Shown here: positions 16,529 through 24,577 of the stretch, piece by piece
How positions within the stretch are numbered: position 1 is the first letter of the stretch
How the letters are laid out: the number at the start of each line of letters is the position of its first letter
NCBI GenBank assembly: GCA_018647445.1
Contig: JABGTE010000034.1
Coordinates: 1 to 37,142, forward strand
Reading direction: 5' to 3'
DNA: 37,142 bases
Origin: Gammaproteobacteria bacterium
Lineage (GTDB): Bacteria > Pseudomonadota > Gammaproteobacteria > Pseudomonadales > Azotimanducaceae
Notes under the pieces: generated by a model
Seen by the model: the letters and a program-made list of their open reading frames with translations, nothing else
Databases searched by the model: none
What the model was told of the DNA's origin: nothing
Translations under genes and position numbers: made by a program

Positions 16529-18640
16529 CTAAGACAGTTGAACCGTTGGAATAAGCTGGCTGGGCACTGCCTTGCGGCCAACCCGTTTCAGAGCGAATAT
16601 CGCCAACGCCAGGACAACAACGAGACCACCAATCCAAGCCGTTGAGAACTGCGGATGGGCTGAAAAACTTCCGACCTGATAAACCATGGTTGCGGCAATG
16701 TATCCCACCAAGGTGGTCCAGCCAAAGACCAATCCCGCCCATTTCAGCCCAGACTCCTTATGCATTGCGGCGATCACTGCAACACAGGGGGCATACAACA
16801 AAATAAAGACTAGGTAACTGAACGCAGCAAGATCGCTTCCGAAATAAGCCGCCATATTCGCAAGCGCAGCACTTTGTGAGCTGTCGTTGACCGTATCATC
16901 ATCCAAGCTCAAGCCAAGTGGGTCCAATAAAGCCCCTCCCAGCGCGCTCGCATTATCATAAACGCTTATGGCCGCGGCTTCGCCAGCCTGCAACAGGGTC
17001 ATCGGCTCGCCCTCGACCTGACCACTGTATAACGCGTTCAAGGTACCGACAACGGCTTCTTTCGCGAACAACCCCGTAAAGAGCCCAACCGTTGCCGGCC
17101 AATTATCATCCGTTAATCCCATCGGATAAAACGCTGGGGTAATCGATTTCCCAATCACAGATAAGACCGACGATTCGGTATCTTCATTGCCGAAGCTACC
17201 GTCCGTTCCAATTGAGTTTAAAAAACTTAACGCAACAACCACCAGAACAATCGTTCTACCCGCACGCAGCACGAAGCTCCGAAGACGAAACCAAGTTGTC
17301 AGCAACAAGTTTTTGATGACCGGCACATGATAGACCGGCATCTCAGCATAGGAGGCTGACATTTGGCCTTGAAAAATCTGCTTTCTGAAAACCCAGCCGG
17401 TAAAGATGGCCATTAGGATCCCCATTAAATACAACAAGAACACGATATTTTGACCTTGGCCCTTAAAAAAGGCCGCAGCAAACAGCGCGTAGACAGTCAA
17501 ACGTGCACCACAGGACATAAAAGGCGCCATGGCAATAGTCATAAGCCGATCATCTTCTTTTGATAAGGCCCGGGTGGCCATCACTGCAGGCACATTACAA
17601 CCGAATCCCACGATCAGCGGGACAAAGGCGCTGCCCGGCAAGCCGATACCAATCATCAGTCGGTCAATAACAAACGCGGCCCTGGCCATGTAGCCAGAGT
17701 CTTCCATCACCGAAAGACATAAAAATAAAAATCCGATCACCGGGATAAAGGTTGCAACCAATTGAATGCCGCCGCCTAAACCTTGGCTTAGCAAAACAAT
17801 CAACCAAGCCGGGAGGCCAAGCGACGACAGCAGCTGTTCGCTGGCCGTAACAAAGATCGCGCCAAATAAGATATCGAAAAAATCAATAAACACGGCGCCT
17901 AAATTAATAGCAACCGTGAACATTAAATACATCGCTGCAAGGAAGATCGGAATGCCCAACCACCGATTCAAAACAATTCGATCAATGACTTCGCTGGGCG
18001 GGTGCCGGACGCTTGATACCCGAGTGACCGTCGCACCGATTGCCACTGCCTTATGGTACCGACGCTCCGCGGCAGCAAGGGTTTCGGTCGAGGAGGCACC
18101 AGTTGCGCTCAATCGCTTTGATTGAACGACCGCCGGATCATTGTTTTGGGACGAACCAATCACCGCCAAAAGATCCTGAACCCCAACATTACGCGATGCA
18201 ATCATCGGCACAACGGGCACCTTAAGCGCATCCGACAAGGCGACCGGATCTAACGACAAGCCAGCGCGCTCTGCAACATCAAGCATGTTTAAAGCAATCA
18301 CAACGGGCAGGCCCGAATCTAGTAGCTGCTGGGTCAGAATTAAGTGGCGTTGCAGATTGCTCGCATCAACGATATTGATCACTAGATCGCAATCACCCGC
18401 TGCAATATAGTCTCGGGCAACGGCTTCATCCATGCCCCCTGCGGACTGATCTAACGAATAGATACCCGGCAAGTCGATAATCTCGAAACGCTCACCCGCA
18501 TGGGTTAACGATCCGGTTTTGCGCTCAACGGTTACTCCTGGCCAATTACCGACTCGCTGATTCGCGCCCGTAAGGCGATTGAATAAGGTGCTCTTGCCGC
18601 AATTAGGATTGCCGAGTAAACCAATGGTTTTTAGGGTCAC
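16529..18640 (-). CDS. feoB: Ferrous iron transporter FeoB
   Basis: A 703-residue Fe2+ permease with an N-terminal G-protein domain. GNPNCGKSTLFN (G1), the GNWPGVTVE switch, DLPGIYSL (G3), NMLD (G4) and a later ASRNVG (G5) are all present. Two Gate-type membrane blocks follow, with the conserved VGFGCNVPAVMATRAL and PFMSCGARLTVYALF, and TGLFAKEAVVGTLNALY in the second half. GTG is the start, with AAGAGG upstream. feoA precedes it by 18 bases. No feoC follows, and the protein ends in a basic tail after the last helix. A Fur-like site lies upstream of feoA, so repression by iron is expected. Confidence 0.96.
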   Translation of the reverse strand: MTLKTIGLLGNPNCGKSTLFNRLTGANQRVGNWPGVTVERKTGSLTHAGERFEIIDLPGIYSLDQSAGGMDEAVARDYIAAGDCDLVINIVDASNLQRHLILTQQLLDSGLPVVIALNMLDVAERAGLSLDPVALSDALKVPVVPMIASRNVGVQDLLAVIGSSQNNDPAVVQSKRLSATGASSTETLAAAERRYHKAVAIGATVTRVSSVRHPPSEVIDRIVLNRWLGIPIFLAAMYLMFTVAINLGAVFIDFFDILFGAIFVTASEQLLSSLGLPAWLIVLLSQGLGGGIQLVATFIPVIGFLFLCLSVMEDSGYMARAAFVIDRLMIGIGLPGSAFVPLIVGFGCNVPAVMATRALSKEDDRLMTIAMAPFMSCGARLTVYALFAAAFFKGQGQNIVFLLYLMGILMAIFTGWVFRKQIFQGQMSASYAEMPVYHVPVIKNLLLTTWFRLRSFVLRAGRTIVLVVVALSFLNSIGTDGSFGNEDTESSVLSVIGKSITPAFYPMGLTDDNWPATVGLFTGLFAKEAVVGTLNALYSGQVEGEPMTLLQAGEAAAISVYDNASALGGALLDPLGLSLDDDTVNDSSQSAALANMAAYFGSDLAAFSYLVFILLYAPCVAVIAAMHKESGLKWAGLVFGWTTLVGYIAATMVYQVGSFSAHPQFSTAWIGGLVVVLALAIFALKRVGRKAVPSQLIPTVQLS

Positions 18641-18658
18641 GATTACCCGCCTCTTCCC

Positions 18659-18898
18659 CTAAGACACCATATCAACATCAATGAAAGCAGCGTCTCGCTT
18701 TCGAATACTCAGAAGGGACGGCCCAACGCGAACCTGCAAGGGGTCACCGAGAGGTGCTTGCCGCAACACTTTGAATTCTACGCCCGGGAATATCCCCAAG
18801 GCATACAACTTAGACTGAAGCTCAATTGAAACTGATTTTGCCGACGCAATCCGTCCGATTGCGCCCATCGCCATGTTGACCATCTTCATAATCTGCAT
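18659..18898 (-). CDS. feoA: FeoA, SH3-like ferrous transport partner
   Basis: A 79-residue FeoA protein. The family core is visible: GAIGRIAS at the start, then SIELQSKLYALGIFPGVEFKVLRQAPLGDPLQVRVG, and a last strand SIRKRDAAFIDVD. FeoA forms a small SH3-like barrel that supports FeoB in Fe2+ uptake. The first ATG (18898) is used, but further in-frame ATGs at residues 4, 6, 9 and 11 leave the true start uncertain. It is the first gene of feoAB, with the Fur-like site 33-47 bases before the start. Confidence 0.93.
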   Translation of the reverse strand: MQIMKMVNMAMGAIGRIASAKSVSIELQSKLYALGIFPGVEFKVLRQAPLGDPLQVRVGPSLLSIRKRDAAFIDVDMVS

Positions 18899-18930
18899 CC
18901 AGACGTGCTATCGGCACGCGTTAATCTTAA

Positions 18931-18945
18931 TGCGAATTATTATCA
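18931..18945 (-). promoter_or_regulatory. Fur box upstream of feoAB
   Basis: Read on the minus strand, TGATAATAATTCGCA matches the 7-1-7 Fur pattern (TGATAAT-N-ATTATCA) at 12 of 14 positions. It lies 33-47 bases before feoA in the only space for its promoter, so Fur-Fe2+ repression is likely. A small CGTGC/GCACG hairpin (18904-18918) lies between the box and the feoA start. Confidence 0.8.
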
Positions 18946-18987
18946 TTTACATCCGAAAAGTAAATGCTTTCCGTGAATCGAAGCGAT

Positions 18988-19755
18988 TTAAAGCTCTGCG
19001 CAAATATGCCCGCCATCTACCACTACAACAGAACCCGTCATATAGCGCGAGGCATCGGAGGCTAATAACAACAGAGGCCCATCAAGATCCGCGAACTCAC
19101 CATAACGCCGCATGGGAATGCCTTTCACAAATTGCTCCGAACGCTCGCTCTCGAGCAGCACGCGGGAAACGTCGGTTAGGATGTAGCCAGGTGCCAAAGC
19201 ATTCACTCTGACGCCGTATCGCGCGCCTTCCAATGCCATGATTTCGGTCGCCTTAACCAAAGCCGCTTTGGAGACGGCATAGGGAAACTGCCCTTTGATC
19301 GTTCGAAAAGCGGTAATCGATGCGATATTCACGATACTCCCGGTTGTACCGTTATCTGCGACCCATTGGGTAAAAAACTTTGATAATCGCCAGGCAGCTT
19401 TGAGATTCGTATCAAAAACGTAGTCCCAATCCTCATCGTCAATCATCGTGTACGTTTTAGCACCAGCTTCAACCCCTGCGTTATTGATCAATATATCAAT
19501 ACCACCGAATGCCTTAACTGATTCAGATAAGAAGTTTTGGGCCGAGGCCGGATCCCGAACATCCAGCGGCAAACCCAAGACCTCATGACCTGCTGCGGTT
19601 AACGCATCGACCCGAGCTTGAATTTTATCTAACCTTCTGGCGCCCAAAACGACCCGAGCACCATTTTCGGCCAAAAGGCCTGCAAAATGATGCCCGAAGC
19701 CGGACGAGGCGCCGGTGACTAACGCGGTTTTCCCCGCTAATGAAAATTGCTCCAT
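18988..19755 (-). CDS. SDR family NAD(P)-dependent oxidoreductase
   Basis: A 255-residue classical short-chain dehydrogenase. TGASSGFGHHFA near residue 14 binds the cofactor; ARRLDK follows beta-2 and favours NADP(H) or mixed use. NNAG is near 92, the catalytic serine is in IVNIASITAF (about 146), and Tyr-X3-Lys is in FPYAVSKAAL (about 160). NALAPGYILTDVS and the C-terminal MTGSVVVVDGGH are also typical. ATG at 19755 follows a GAGAGAGAAG stretch. It lies downstream of the APH-kinase and acyl-CoA dehydrogenase genes on the same strand but 365 bases away. In the Pseudomonas levulinate pathway an SDR (LvaD) accompanies such a pair, so oxidation of a hydroxyacyl-CoA is a reasonable guess. Confidence 0.93.
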   Translation of the reverse strand: MEQFSLAGKTALVTGASSGFGHHFAGLLAENGARVVLGARRLDKIQARVDALTAAGHEVLGLPLDVRDPASAQNFLSESVKAFGGIDILINNAGVEAGAKTYTMIDDEDWDYVFDTNLKAAWRLSKFFTQWVADNGTTGSIVNIASITAFRTIKGQFPYAVSKAALVKATEIMALEGARYGVRVNALAPGYILTDVSRVLLESERSEQFVKGIPMRRYGEFADLDGPLLLLASDASRYMTGSVVVVDGGHICAEL

Positions 19756-20120
19756 CTTCTTCTCTCTCTTTTAGGCGAAGGTCAGACTCGCAGGATGACC
19801 CAGAGGACTATTGTAAGGACTCTCGGTCATCAAATGAATCGTTCCTGCTATTGGTCGGGCCTTTATCGCAAACTCACCGCCTTGTTTTGAAGGAATCCTT
19901 CTTCAAGAGGCAATCACATTGAGCGGGCCATTCTTTTACTCGCATTTTTTACCAGCATTCTTTAAAAGGCGTTCTTTAGAAGATGTTCTAAAGAAGATGT
20001 TGTTCGATCACCGCTTTTACCTGCCGTAATCGAAAATAATGCTTCGACAAAACCGCTGTTCAGACACCCGCTCTAACTCAGATTGCAACCAGCCTTGAGG
20101 ACTTGCTTAACTTGTCTTGC
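19756..20120. other. Intergenic region upstream of the SDR gene
   Basis: This 365-base stretch has no credible gene. It holds a perfect 10-bp inverted repeat (listed separately), repeated TTCTTT-like words around 19940-20000, and a duplicated CTTGCTTAAC near 20102-20122. It probably contains the SDR promoter and the end of the kinase transcript. Confidence 0.5.
19972..19995. repeat. Perfect 10-bp inverted repeat, possible operator or hairpin
   Basis: TTCTTTAGAA and TTCTAAAGAA are exact reverse complements around a GATG spacer. They lie between the kinase stop and the SDR start. There is no T run on either side, which speaks against a simple rho-independent terminator. A dimeric repressor site or RNA-processing hairpin is possible. 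Confidence 0.55.
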
Positions 20121-21539
20121 TTAACCTATAAAGTCGAGAGAACCGCCCGCGAGCGCGCGTTTGAAACCCGAGTAATTCGGCTGATCGATTGCAATTTGGT
20201 TCACGACGGTTGCCCGCAAGTGCTGTTGAATCGTTTCATCTGATAACGGCGCTTTGCCCGTGCGCAAATCCTCAGACAGCCTAGTTCGAAGATCCTCTAA
20301 AGATGCCGTTGAGTCGTAGTACTGCCTTAACCGCTCTGTTTCCATGGCCTGATGTTGTCCGCCTAAAGCCAATTCGCGCAGGACCACGTCTAGAGAATTA
20401 CCCGCAACTCGCGCGAGGAACTGCGAACGACCCTGTAGATTTTGCATTGCGTCGTCTCGCAAATAATCGCGGACACTCTGAATCAGTTCCTGTTGACTGG
20501 GCATGTCGAGCCCAAGCGCCGAGGCTGGCTCAAGAAGATCAACAGGACCCGGGATTAGGAGATTGACGCAATCGACTTGGCATTCTGAGGTCCTCCGCCC
20601 GATCGCGGGCCGCTCAACCGATTGATCCGGGCCAGAGCGATAGTGCTCGGCCATGCCTAGGCATCCGATCGCCCACCAAAACGAGCCGAACACTTCCCAA
20701 TACTTGACATGGGCGGGATCAACTTTGAACCCACTTTCAGCCTCGTAGCCGGCAAACAGGTCCTCATAGGTTCCAAATCCCCCAACCGGCAATTGGCTAC
20801 CAAACCGCCAAGAATTGGTGCAGATCCAACCCAGATCTCGCATCGGGTCACCGATATGAGCAACCTCCCAATCCAGCACGGCCGAAATACCATCGGGCGT
20901 CAACATAAAGTTACCCGCCCTAAAATCGTTATGAACCAGTGTCAGCCGATCTGTTGGCGGTAGATTTTCCTGAAGCCACCGACCGGTATAATCGATCATC
21001 GGTTGAGGCACCTTAAACTCGTGGTAGCGCGCCAGCATCTGATCCAAGAACTGCTTCGGCGGCAACTCAGCTAACCGGGATCGCAAACCACTTTGATCCA
21101 AGTCAATACTATGAATGCGCGCCAAAATTTCGCCGCAGGCCTTCGCCAGCGTGGGTCGTATCGACGCGAATTGCGGGTCCCGTGTTATCCGAGCACCAAG
21201 CGCTTCGCCTTCGATCCACTCCATAATGAAGCCATCGCCGAGGTCGTCTTCACGCGTTAACACGTGGTACACCTCAGGCTCTGGCACGCCAACCGCTTTG
21301 GCCGATTGCATCAACAGAGCTTCAACATCGAGGCCAGGATGGGCTGGCAAGGCTTCAACATATTCACCGCCCGGGGTTCGCCGCATCGCAAGCGGCGTCG
21401 CAATCCCATTGAGCAAAACCTTCAAACGATAAGTTTCTTGGCTGGCACCACCGGACAAGCGCTCCACTTCGAGCAGCTCGGTGCAGTCTGTAATGTTTTT
21501 CACAACGACGCTTGCGAGTCGCGTTTCAAAAGTCGGCAT
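20121..21539 (-). CDS. APH-family phosphotransferase fused to a DUF6285-like domain (LvaA-LvaB-like)
   Basis: A 472-residue protein. Residues about 20-335 form an aminoglycoside-phosphotransferase-like kinase: ERLSGGASQETYRL for nucleotide binding, LVHNDFRAGN (201-210) with the catalytic Asp205 and metal Asn210, and VLDWEVAHIGDP (221-232) with the second metal Asp. This subgroup includes the ACAD10/11 kinase domain and Pseudomonas LvaA, which phosphorylate the 4-hydroxyl of hydroxyacyl-CoAs. Residues about 347-472 (QELIQSVRDYLRDD, GRSQFLARVAGNSLDVVLREL, HLRATVVNQIAIDQPNYSG) look like DUF6285, normally a separate small protein encoded beside such kinases. ATG at 21539 follows GGAAGGGG. The acyl-CoA dehydrogenase gene is 53 bases upstream. 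The kinase is certain; the DUF6285 match and substrate class are from memory of the families. Confidence 0.9.
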   Translation of the reverse strand: MPTFETRLASVVVKNITDCTELLEVERLSGGASQETYRLKVLLNGIATPLAMRRTPGGEYVEALPAHPGLDVEALLMQSAKAVGVPEPEVYHVLTREDDLGDGFIMEWIEGEALGARITRDPQFASIRPTLAKACGEILARIHSIDLDQSGLRSRLAELPPKQFLDQMLARYHEFKVPQPMIDYTGRWLQENLPPTDRLTLVHNDFRAGNFMLTPDGISAVLDWEVAHIGDPMRDLGWICTNSWRFGSQLPVGGFGTYEDLFAGYEAESGFKVDPAHVKYWEVFGSFWWAIGCLGMAEHYRSGPDQSVERPAIGRRTSECQVDCVNLLIPGPVDLLEPASALGLDMPSQQELIQSVRDYLRDDAMQNLQGRSQFLARVAGNSLDVVLRELALGGQHQAMETERLRQYYDSTASLEDLRTRLSEDLRTGKAPLSDETIQQHLRATVVNQIAIDQPNYSGFKRALAGGSLDFIG

Positions 21540-21592
21540 AACCCCTTCCCAACGATCCGATTCAGTCTTTCAACATTTCCCTACAGCATCGA

Positions 21593-22864
21593 CTAATCGA
21601 GCCGAACGCCCTTCGGCGCCTGCTGCTTCATATAACCAAACATATAGCCGGCAATTCGTCTGATTTGAATTTCCTCTGCGCCTTCCGTGATGCGGTATCG
21701 GCGATGATGCCGATAAATATGCTCAAACGGCTTGTGCCGAGAATATCCCAGCCCACCATGAACCTGCATCGCTTGATCAGCAGCTTCGCAGCACAAACGG
21801 TTCGCTTGATAGTTACACATCGACACCTTATCTGAGACGGTGAAATTGCCATAGGTGTCCATCATCCACGCGGTTTTATGAATCAAAGCCCGAAGCATCT
21901 CGCATCGGGTTTGTAGTTCCGCCAAGGGAAACTGAATCGCCTGATTGGTCGATAGCGGCTTACCAAACGGTTTGCGTTCCATCGCATACCGGACCGACTC
22001 GTTAATACAAAATTGAGCAGCGCCCAAACTCGACGCAGCTTGTCGGATTCGGTTTTCATTGAAAAAATGTTGCACAACGCCAAGACCCCGACCTTCTCCA
22101 CCAAAAATTGCCGAATCATCGACGTAAACATTATCCAGCGAAATCCGGCCGTGATCCGTTGGCATATTGAAAGTCCAGAGCATTTCCTCGACCTTAAAAC
22201 CTTGGGCATTCGTCGGTGTCAAGAACGCCGTAATACCGTCTCCATCGCCAGGTTTGCCACTCGTTCGAGCGAGGATCATGTCGTATTGCGCCTTATGAAT
22301 TCCTGTATTCCACGTTTTAGCGCCGTTAATGCGCCAGCCGTCGCCATCGCGCACCGCAGACGTCTCCATATGGGTTGCATCAGAGCCATGATCGGGCTCA
22401 GTAATCCCGAAAGCAAAGCCCCGCTTGCCTTCAAGCAATAAGGGAATCCACTCCGCTTTTTGAGATTCGGTGCCGTAAGCCAGCATCAGCAGTAAACCAA
22501 CATTGTTGGCAACGATTGAATGTTCGTTTTGCAAGTCGTTGTGCAAACCCAGGCCCTTAGCGGCAAAGTGCTCTCGAATCACAGCCATCCCAAGGTTTGA
22601 GCCATCTTGGCCACCATAAGCTTCTGGAACGGGATACCGGTAGTGACCAGCCGCATCCGCGCGTCGCCTCGCTTCGCCAAGCAATGCCTCCCATTCTTCA
22701 CTCGGTAGGCCACCGCGATCCCAATCGGTTCTGGCATCTTCACGCCGATGATCAAAGAAACGAATATTGTCGTTCTCATTTTCAAGGGGCTTAATCTCAG
22801 CCTCAATAAAAGCATCTAATACCGATAAATAATCTTGAAGATCCTTTGGGATATCGAAATTCAT
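21593..22864 (-). CDS. Acyl-CoA dehydrogenase (ACAD10/11- or LvaC-like)
   Basis: A 423-residue flavoprotein of the acyl-CoA dehydrogenase family. FGITEPDHGSDATHMETSAVRDGDGWRINGAKTWNTG is the FAD and substrate-binding middle domain, YAMERKPFGKPLSTNQAIQFPLAE the helical FAD contact, and QVHGGLGYSRHKPFEHIYRHHRRYRITEGAEEIQIRRI the C-terminal part with a Glu at the usual catalytic-base position (TEG). It is paired with the APH-type kinase gene 53 bases downstream. In ACAD10/11 and LvaC, such enzymes remove phosphate from 4-phosphoacyl-CoA and yield 3-hydroxyacyl-CoA. An ordinary dehydrogenase is the alternative. ATG at 22864 follows GGAG. Confidence 0.94.
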   Translation of the reverse strand: MNFDIPKDLQDYLSVLDAFIEAEIKPLENENDNIRFFDHRREDARTDWDRGGLPSEEWEALLGEARRRADAAGHYRYPVPEAYGGQDGSNLGMAVIREHFAAKGLGLHNDLQNEHSIVANNVGLLLMLAYGTESQKAEWIPLLLEGKRGFAFGITEPDHGSDATHMETSAVRDGDGWRINGAKTWNTGIHKAQYDMILARTSGKPGDGDGITAFLTPTNAQGFKVEEMLWTFNMPTDHGRISLDNVYVDDSAIFGGEGRGLGVVQHFFNENRIRQAASSLGAAQFCINESVRYAMERKPFGKPLSTNQAIQFPLAELQTRCEMLRALIHKTAWMMDTYGNFTVSDKVSMCNYQANRLCCEAADQAMQVHGGLGYSRHKPFEHIYRHHRRYRITEGAEEIQIRRIAGYMFGYMKQQAPKGVRLD

Positions 22865-23074
22865 AACCTACTCCTACTTGCTTGTTGAATTCGTTTTTCT
22901 GCAGGCTTCGTTGCGCCTGATCGTCGCAATTGATTCGGTAACCGCAGATTGTTTCAAATGTTTTTTCGCTTAAGCTTTTCGCCAAAATAGCCCCGCTATC
23001 GCAAGACCGTCCTTTGCGAGCGCTCCGTTAAGCCTTCGTCAAACACCCTAACACACCCGTTGACTGAGAAAACA

Positions 23075-23833
23075 TCAGACGACGCGAAAGATCAAGGGCG
23101 CCAGATCGCCCCCCTTCAAGACATAGTCACCCGATTTAAGGGGCTGCACAGTTCCCACCGAACCGGTCATGAGCACCTGACCCGGCAGCAAGGCATGCCC
23201 TAGGGCAAGTGCGTGGTTCACCATCCAATGCAGCGCTTTCCATTGCCCACCCAGCACGTCCAATGCTGAGGCATGGTGCAGCGTCTCTTCAGCAGAGAGC
23301 AATGTCAAAGACAGACTGTCCGGATCCGCAATCGGACTCACGATGCCCTTTATGAATTGTGCTGCCGCCGCATTGTGCATTACCAAATCCGGCAGGCTGG
23401 GTGGGAACTGACTAAAATTTAAATCCACCAACTCGACCATCAAACAAACGCCATCAAAGCACGATCGCAGCTCCGAGACCGATTCTATTGGCGCCGTGAT
23501 CCGGCGTGACAGCACAAACCCGAGTTCTGTTTCGATCATGCCTTTCGCAAAATCAGCAGATTGAATAACACGCGCAGGCCGAGCACTCGAGGCAAAGAGC
23601 AGTCCGAGCGCCGGCTCAGTCGCGCCAAACGTCGCCTGCACGCGTTGATTCGTTAACGCGCCTTTAAAACCCATCACGGCATCATCAGGCCGATGCAGCA
23701 ACCCTAACCGTTGCACACTGTAGGCATCGTCAAGGGTCGCGCCCCAGTCCTTTGGACAACTGGGCCTGGACAGCGCTTGCCGCCTCGCGTTCTCGATGGC
23801 CTCTGCCCATTGCCTCTGCTGCTGACCGTTCAT
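23075..23833 (-). CDS. 2-keto-4-pentenoate hydratase / FAH-family protein (MhpD-like)
   Basis: A 252-residue protein of the fumarylacetoacetate hydrolase superfamily, hydratase branch. Glu101 and Glu103 in GMIETELGFVLSRRI match the metal-binding E-x-E of MhpD, with a third acidic position in CLMVELVDLNF. The early VMGFKGALTNQRVQATFG and the C-terminal LLPGQVLMTGSVGTVQPLKSGDYV also follow hydratases and 2-oxo-3-hexenedioate decarboxylases. The expected reaction is addition of water to a 2-oxo-4-enoate, a lower meta-cleavage step. No ring-cleaving dioxygenase or aldolase is adjacent. ATG at 23833 has AGGAG 6 bases upstream. It follows two HCCA-isomerase-like genes on the same strand. Confidence 0.86.
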   Translation of the reverse strand: MNGQQQRQWAEAIENARRQALSRPSCPKDWGATLDDAYSVQRLGLLHRPDDAVMGFKGALTNQRVQATFGATEPALGLLFASSARPARVIQSADFAKGMIETELGFVLSRRITAPIESVSELRSCFDGVCLMVELVDLNFSQFPPSLPDLVMHNAAAAQFIKGIVSPIADPDSLSLTLLSAEETLHHASALDVLGGQWKALHWMVNHALALGHALLPGQVLMTGSVGTVQPLKSGDYVLKGGDLAPLIFRVV

Positions 23834-23926
23834 TGATTGCTCCTGGTTATACCGTTGGCAAGGCGCTCATGTTCCGCGTTTCAACCGGCCTGTCTTGCCG
23901 CCGGATTCATCAAGCAAGTCGTTTAT

Positions 23927-24574
23927 TCACCTCGAACCCAGAGGCGTCTGTGGCCTGCACAGAGCGGTTAATCTGGGCAGATGCGCAATCCCAGAGAAAA
24001 CCTCTGCTTGGTACATCATGGAGGGAGCACTCAAAATTCCTTGATCTGATAGCGCAAGGGATCGCTCGGCGAGGTCTGCTTTAGCGGCGGCTTCATCAAA
24101 CCCACGCATCTCGCTTGCAAGCACCGGCATGACCTCTAAGAGCGCCGCCTGCACACAACCCGTGTCTAGCACCTTATTCGATGACACCAAGCCTAGGACA
24201 AAGGCACTGACTGCGGTAGCCGACATCTCATGCTCTGCAAGCCGCACTAAACCCCAATGCACAAGGGTTGCGCCTGCATCCGTGAACTTCCAGGTGTTAT
24301 TCAAAGACAATCGCTGTAAATTTCGCCGCCGTTCCTGATCCTTGTAACGACGCCGCGCCAGTCCGCGACGTGCTTTGTAGGCCTCGAAGTCAGGCGTCCC
24401 CTTCGGAACTTCAGCCGCGGTATTAATGGGTTCCCGCAAGAACGGCCAGACCCGGACAGCCTGATCTTGGTCTCTAGCCCATTCCGCAACAGCCTTAATC
24501 CCCACAACCGATTCTGGTTCGTTCAGATCGACCAACATATGTACACTTAAAGACGCAAAGCCATAATCCAACAT
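23927..24574 (-). CDS. Degenerate DsbA/HCCA-isomerase-like protein
   Basis: A 215-residue paralogue of the protein encoded just upstream. Its end, GILSAPSMMYQAEVFSGIAHLPRLTAL, matches the thioredoxin-fold GVFGVPSFIIEDEVFFGREHLD block. Its start, MLVDLNEPESVVG, aligns with CIDFKSPYAFVA of the neighbour, so the serine of HCCA isomerases is glutamate here. A basic central stretch (RRGLARRRYKDQERRRNLQRL) is unusual. It starts 3 bases after the neighbour's stop, so both are made from one mRNA and may form a heteromer, with this one as a non-catalytic subunit. This is an alignment by eye. Confidence 0.65.
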   Translation of the reverse strand: MLDYGFASLSVHMLVDLNEPESVVGIKAVAEWARDQDQAVRVWPFLREPINTAAEVPKGTPDFEAYKARRGLARRRYKDQERRRNLQRLSLNNTWKFTDAGATLVHWGLVRLAEHEMSATAVSAFVLGLVSSNKVLDTGCVQAALLEVMPVLASEMRGFDEAAAKADLAERSLALSDQGILSAPSMMYQAEVFSGIAHLPRLTALCRPQTPLGSR

Positions 24575-24577
24575 TTG

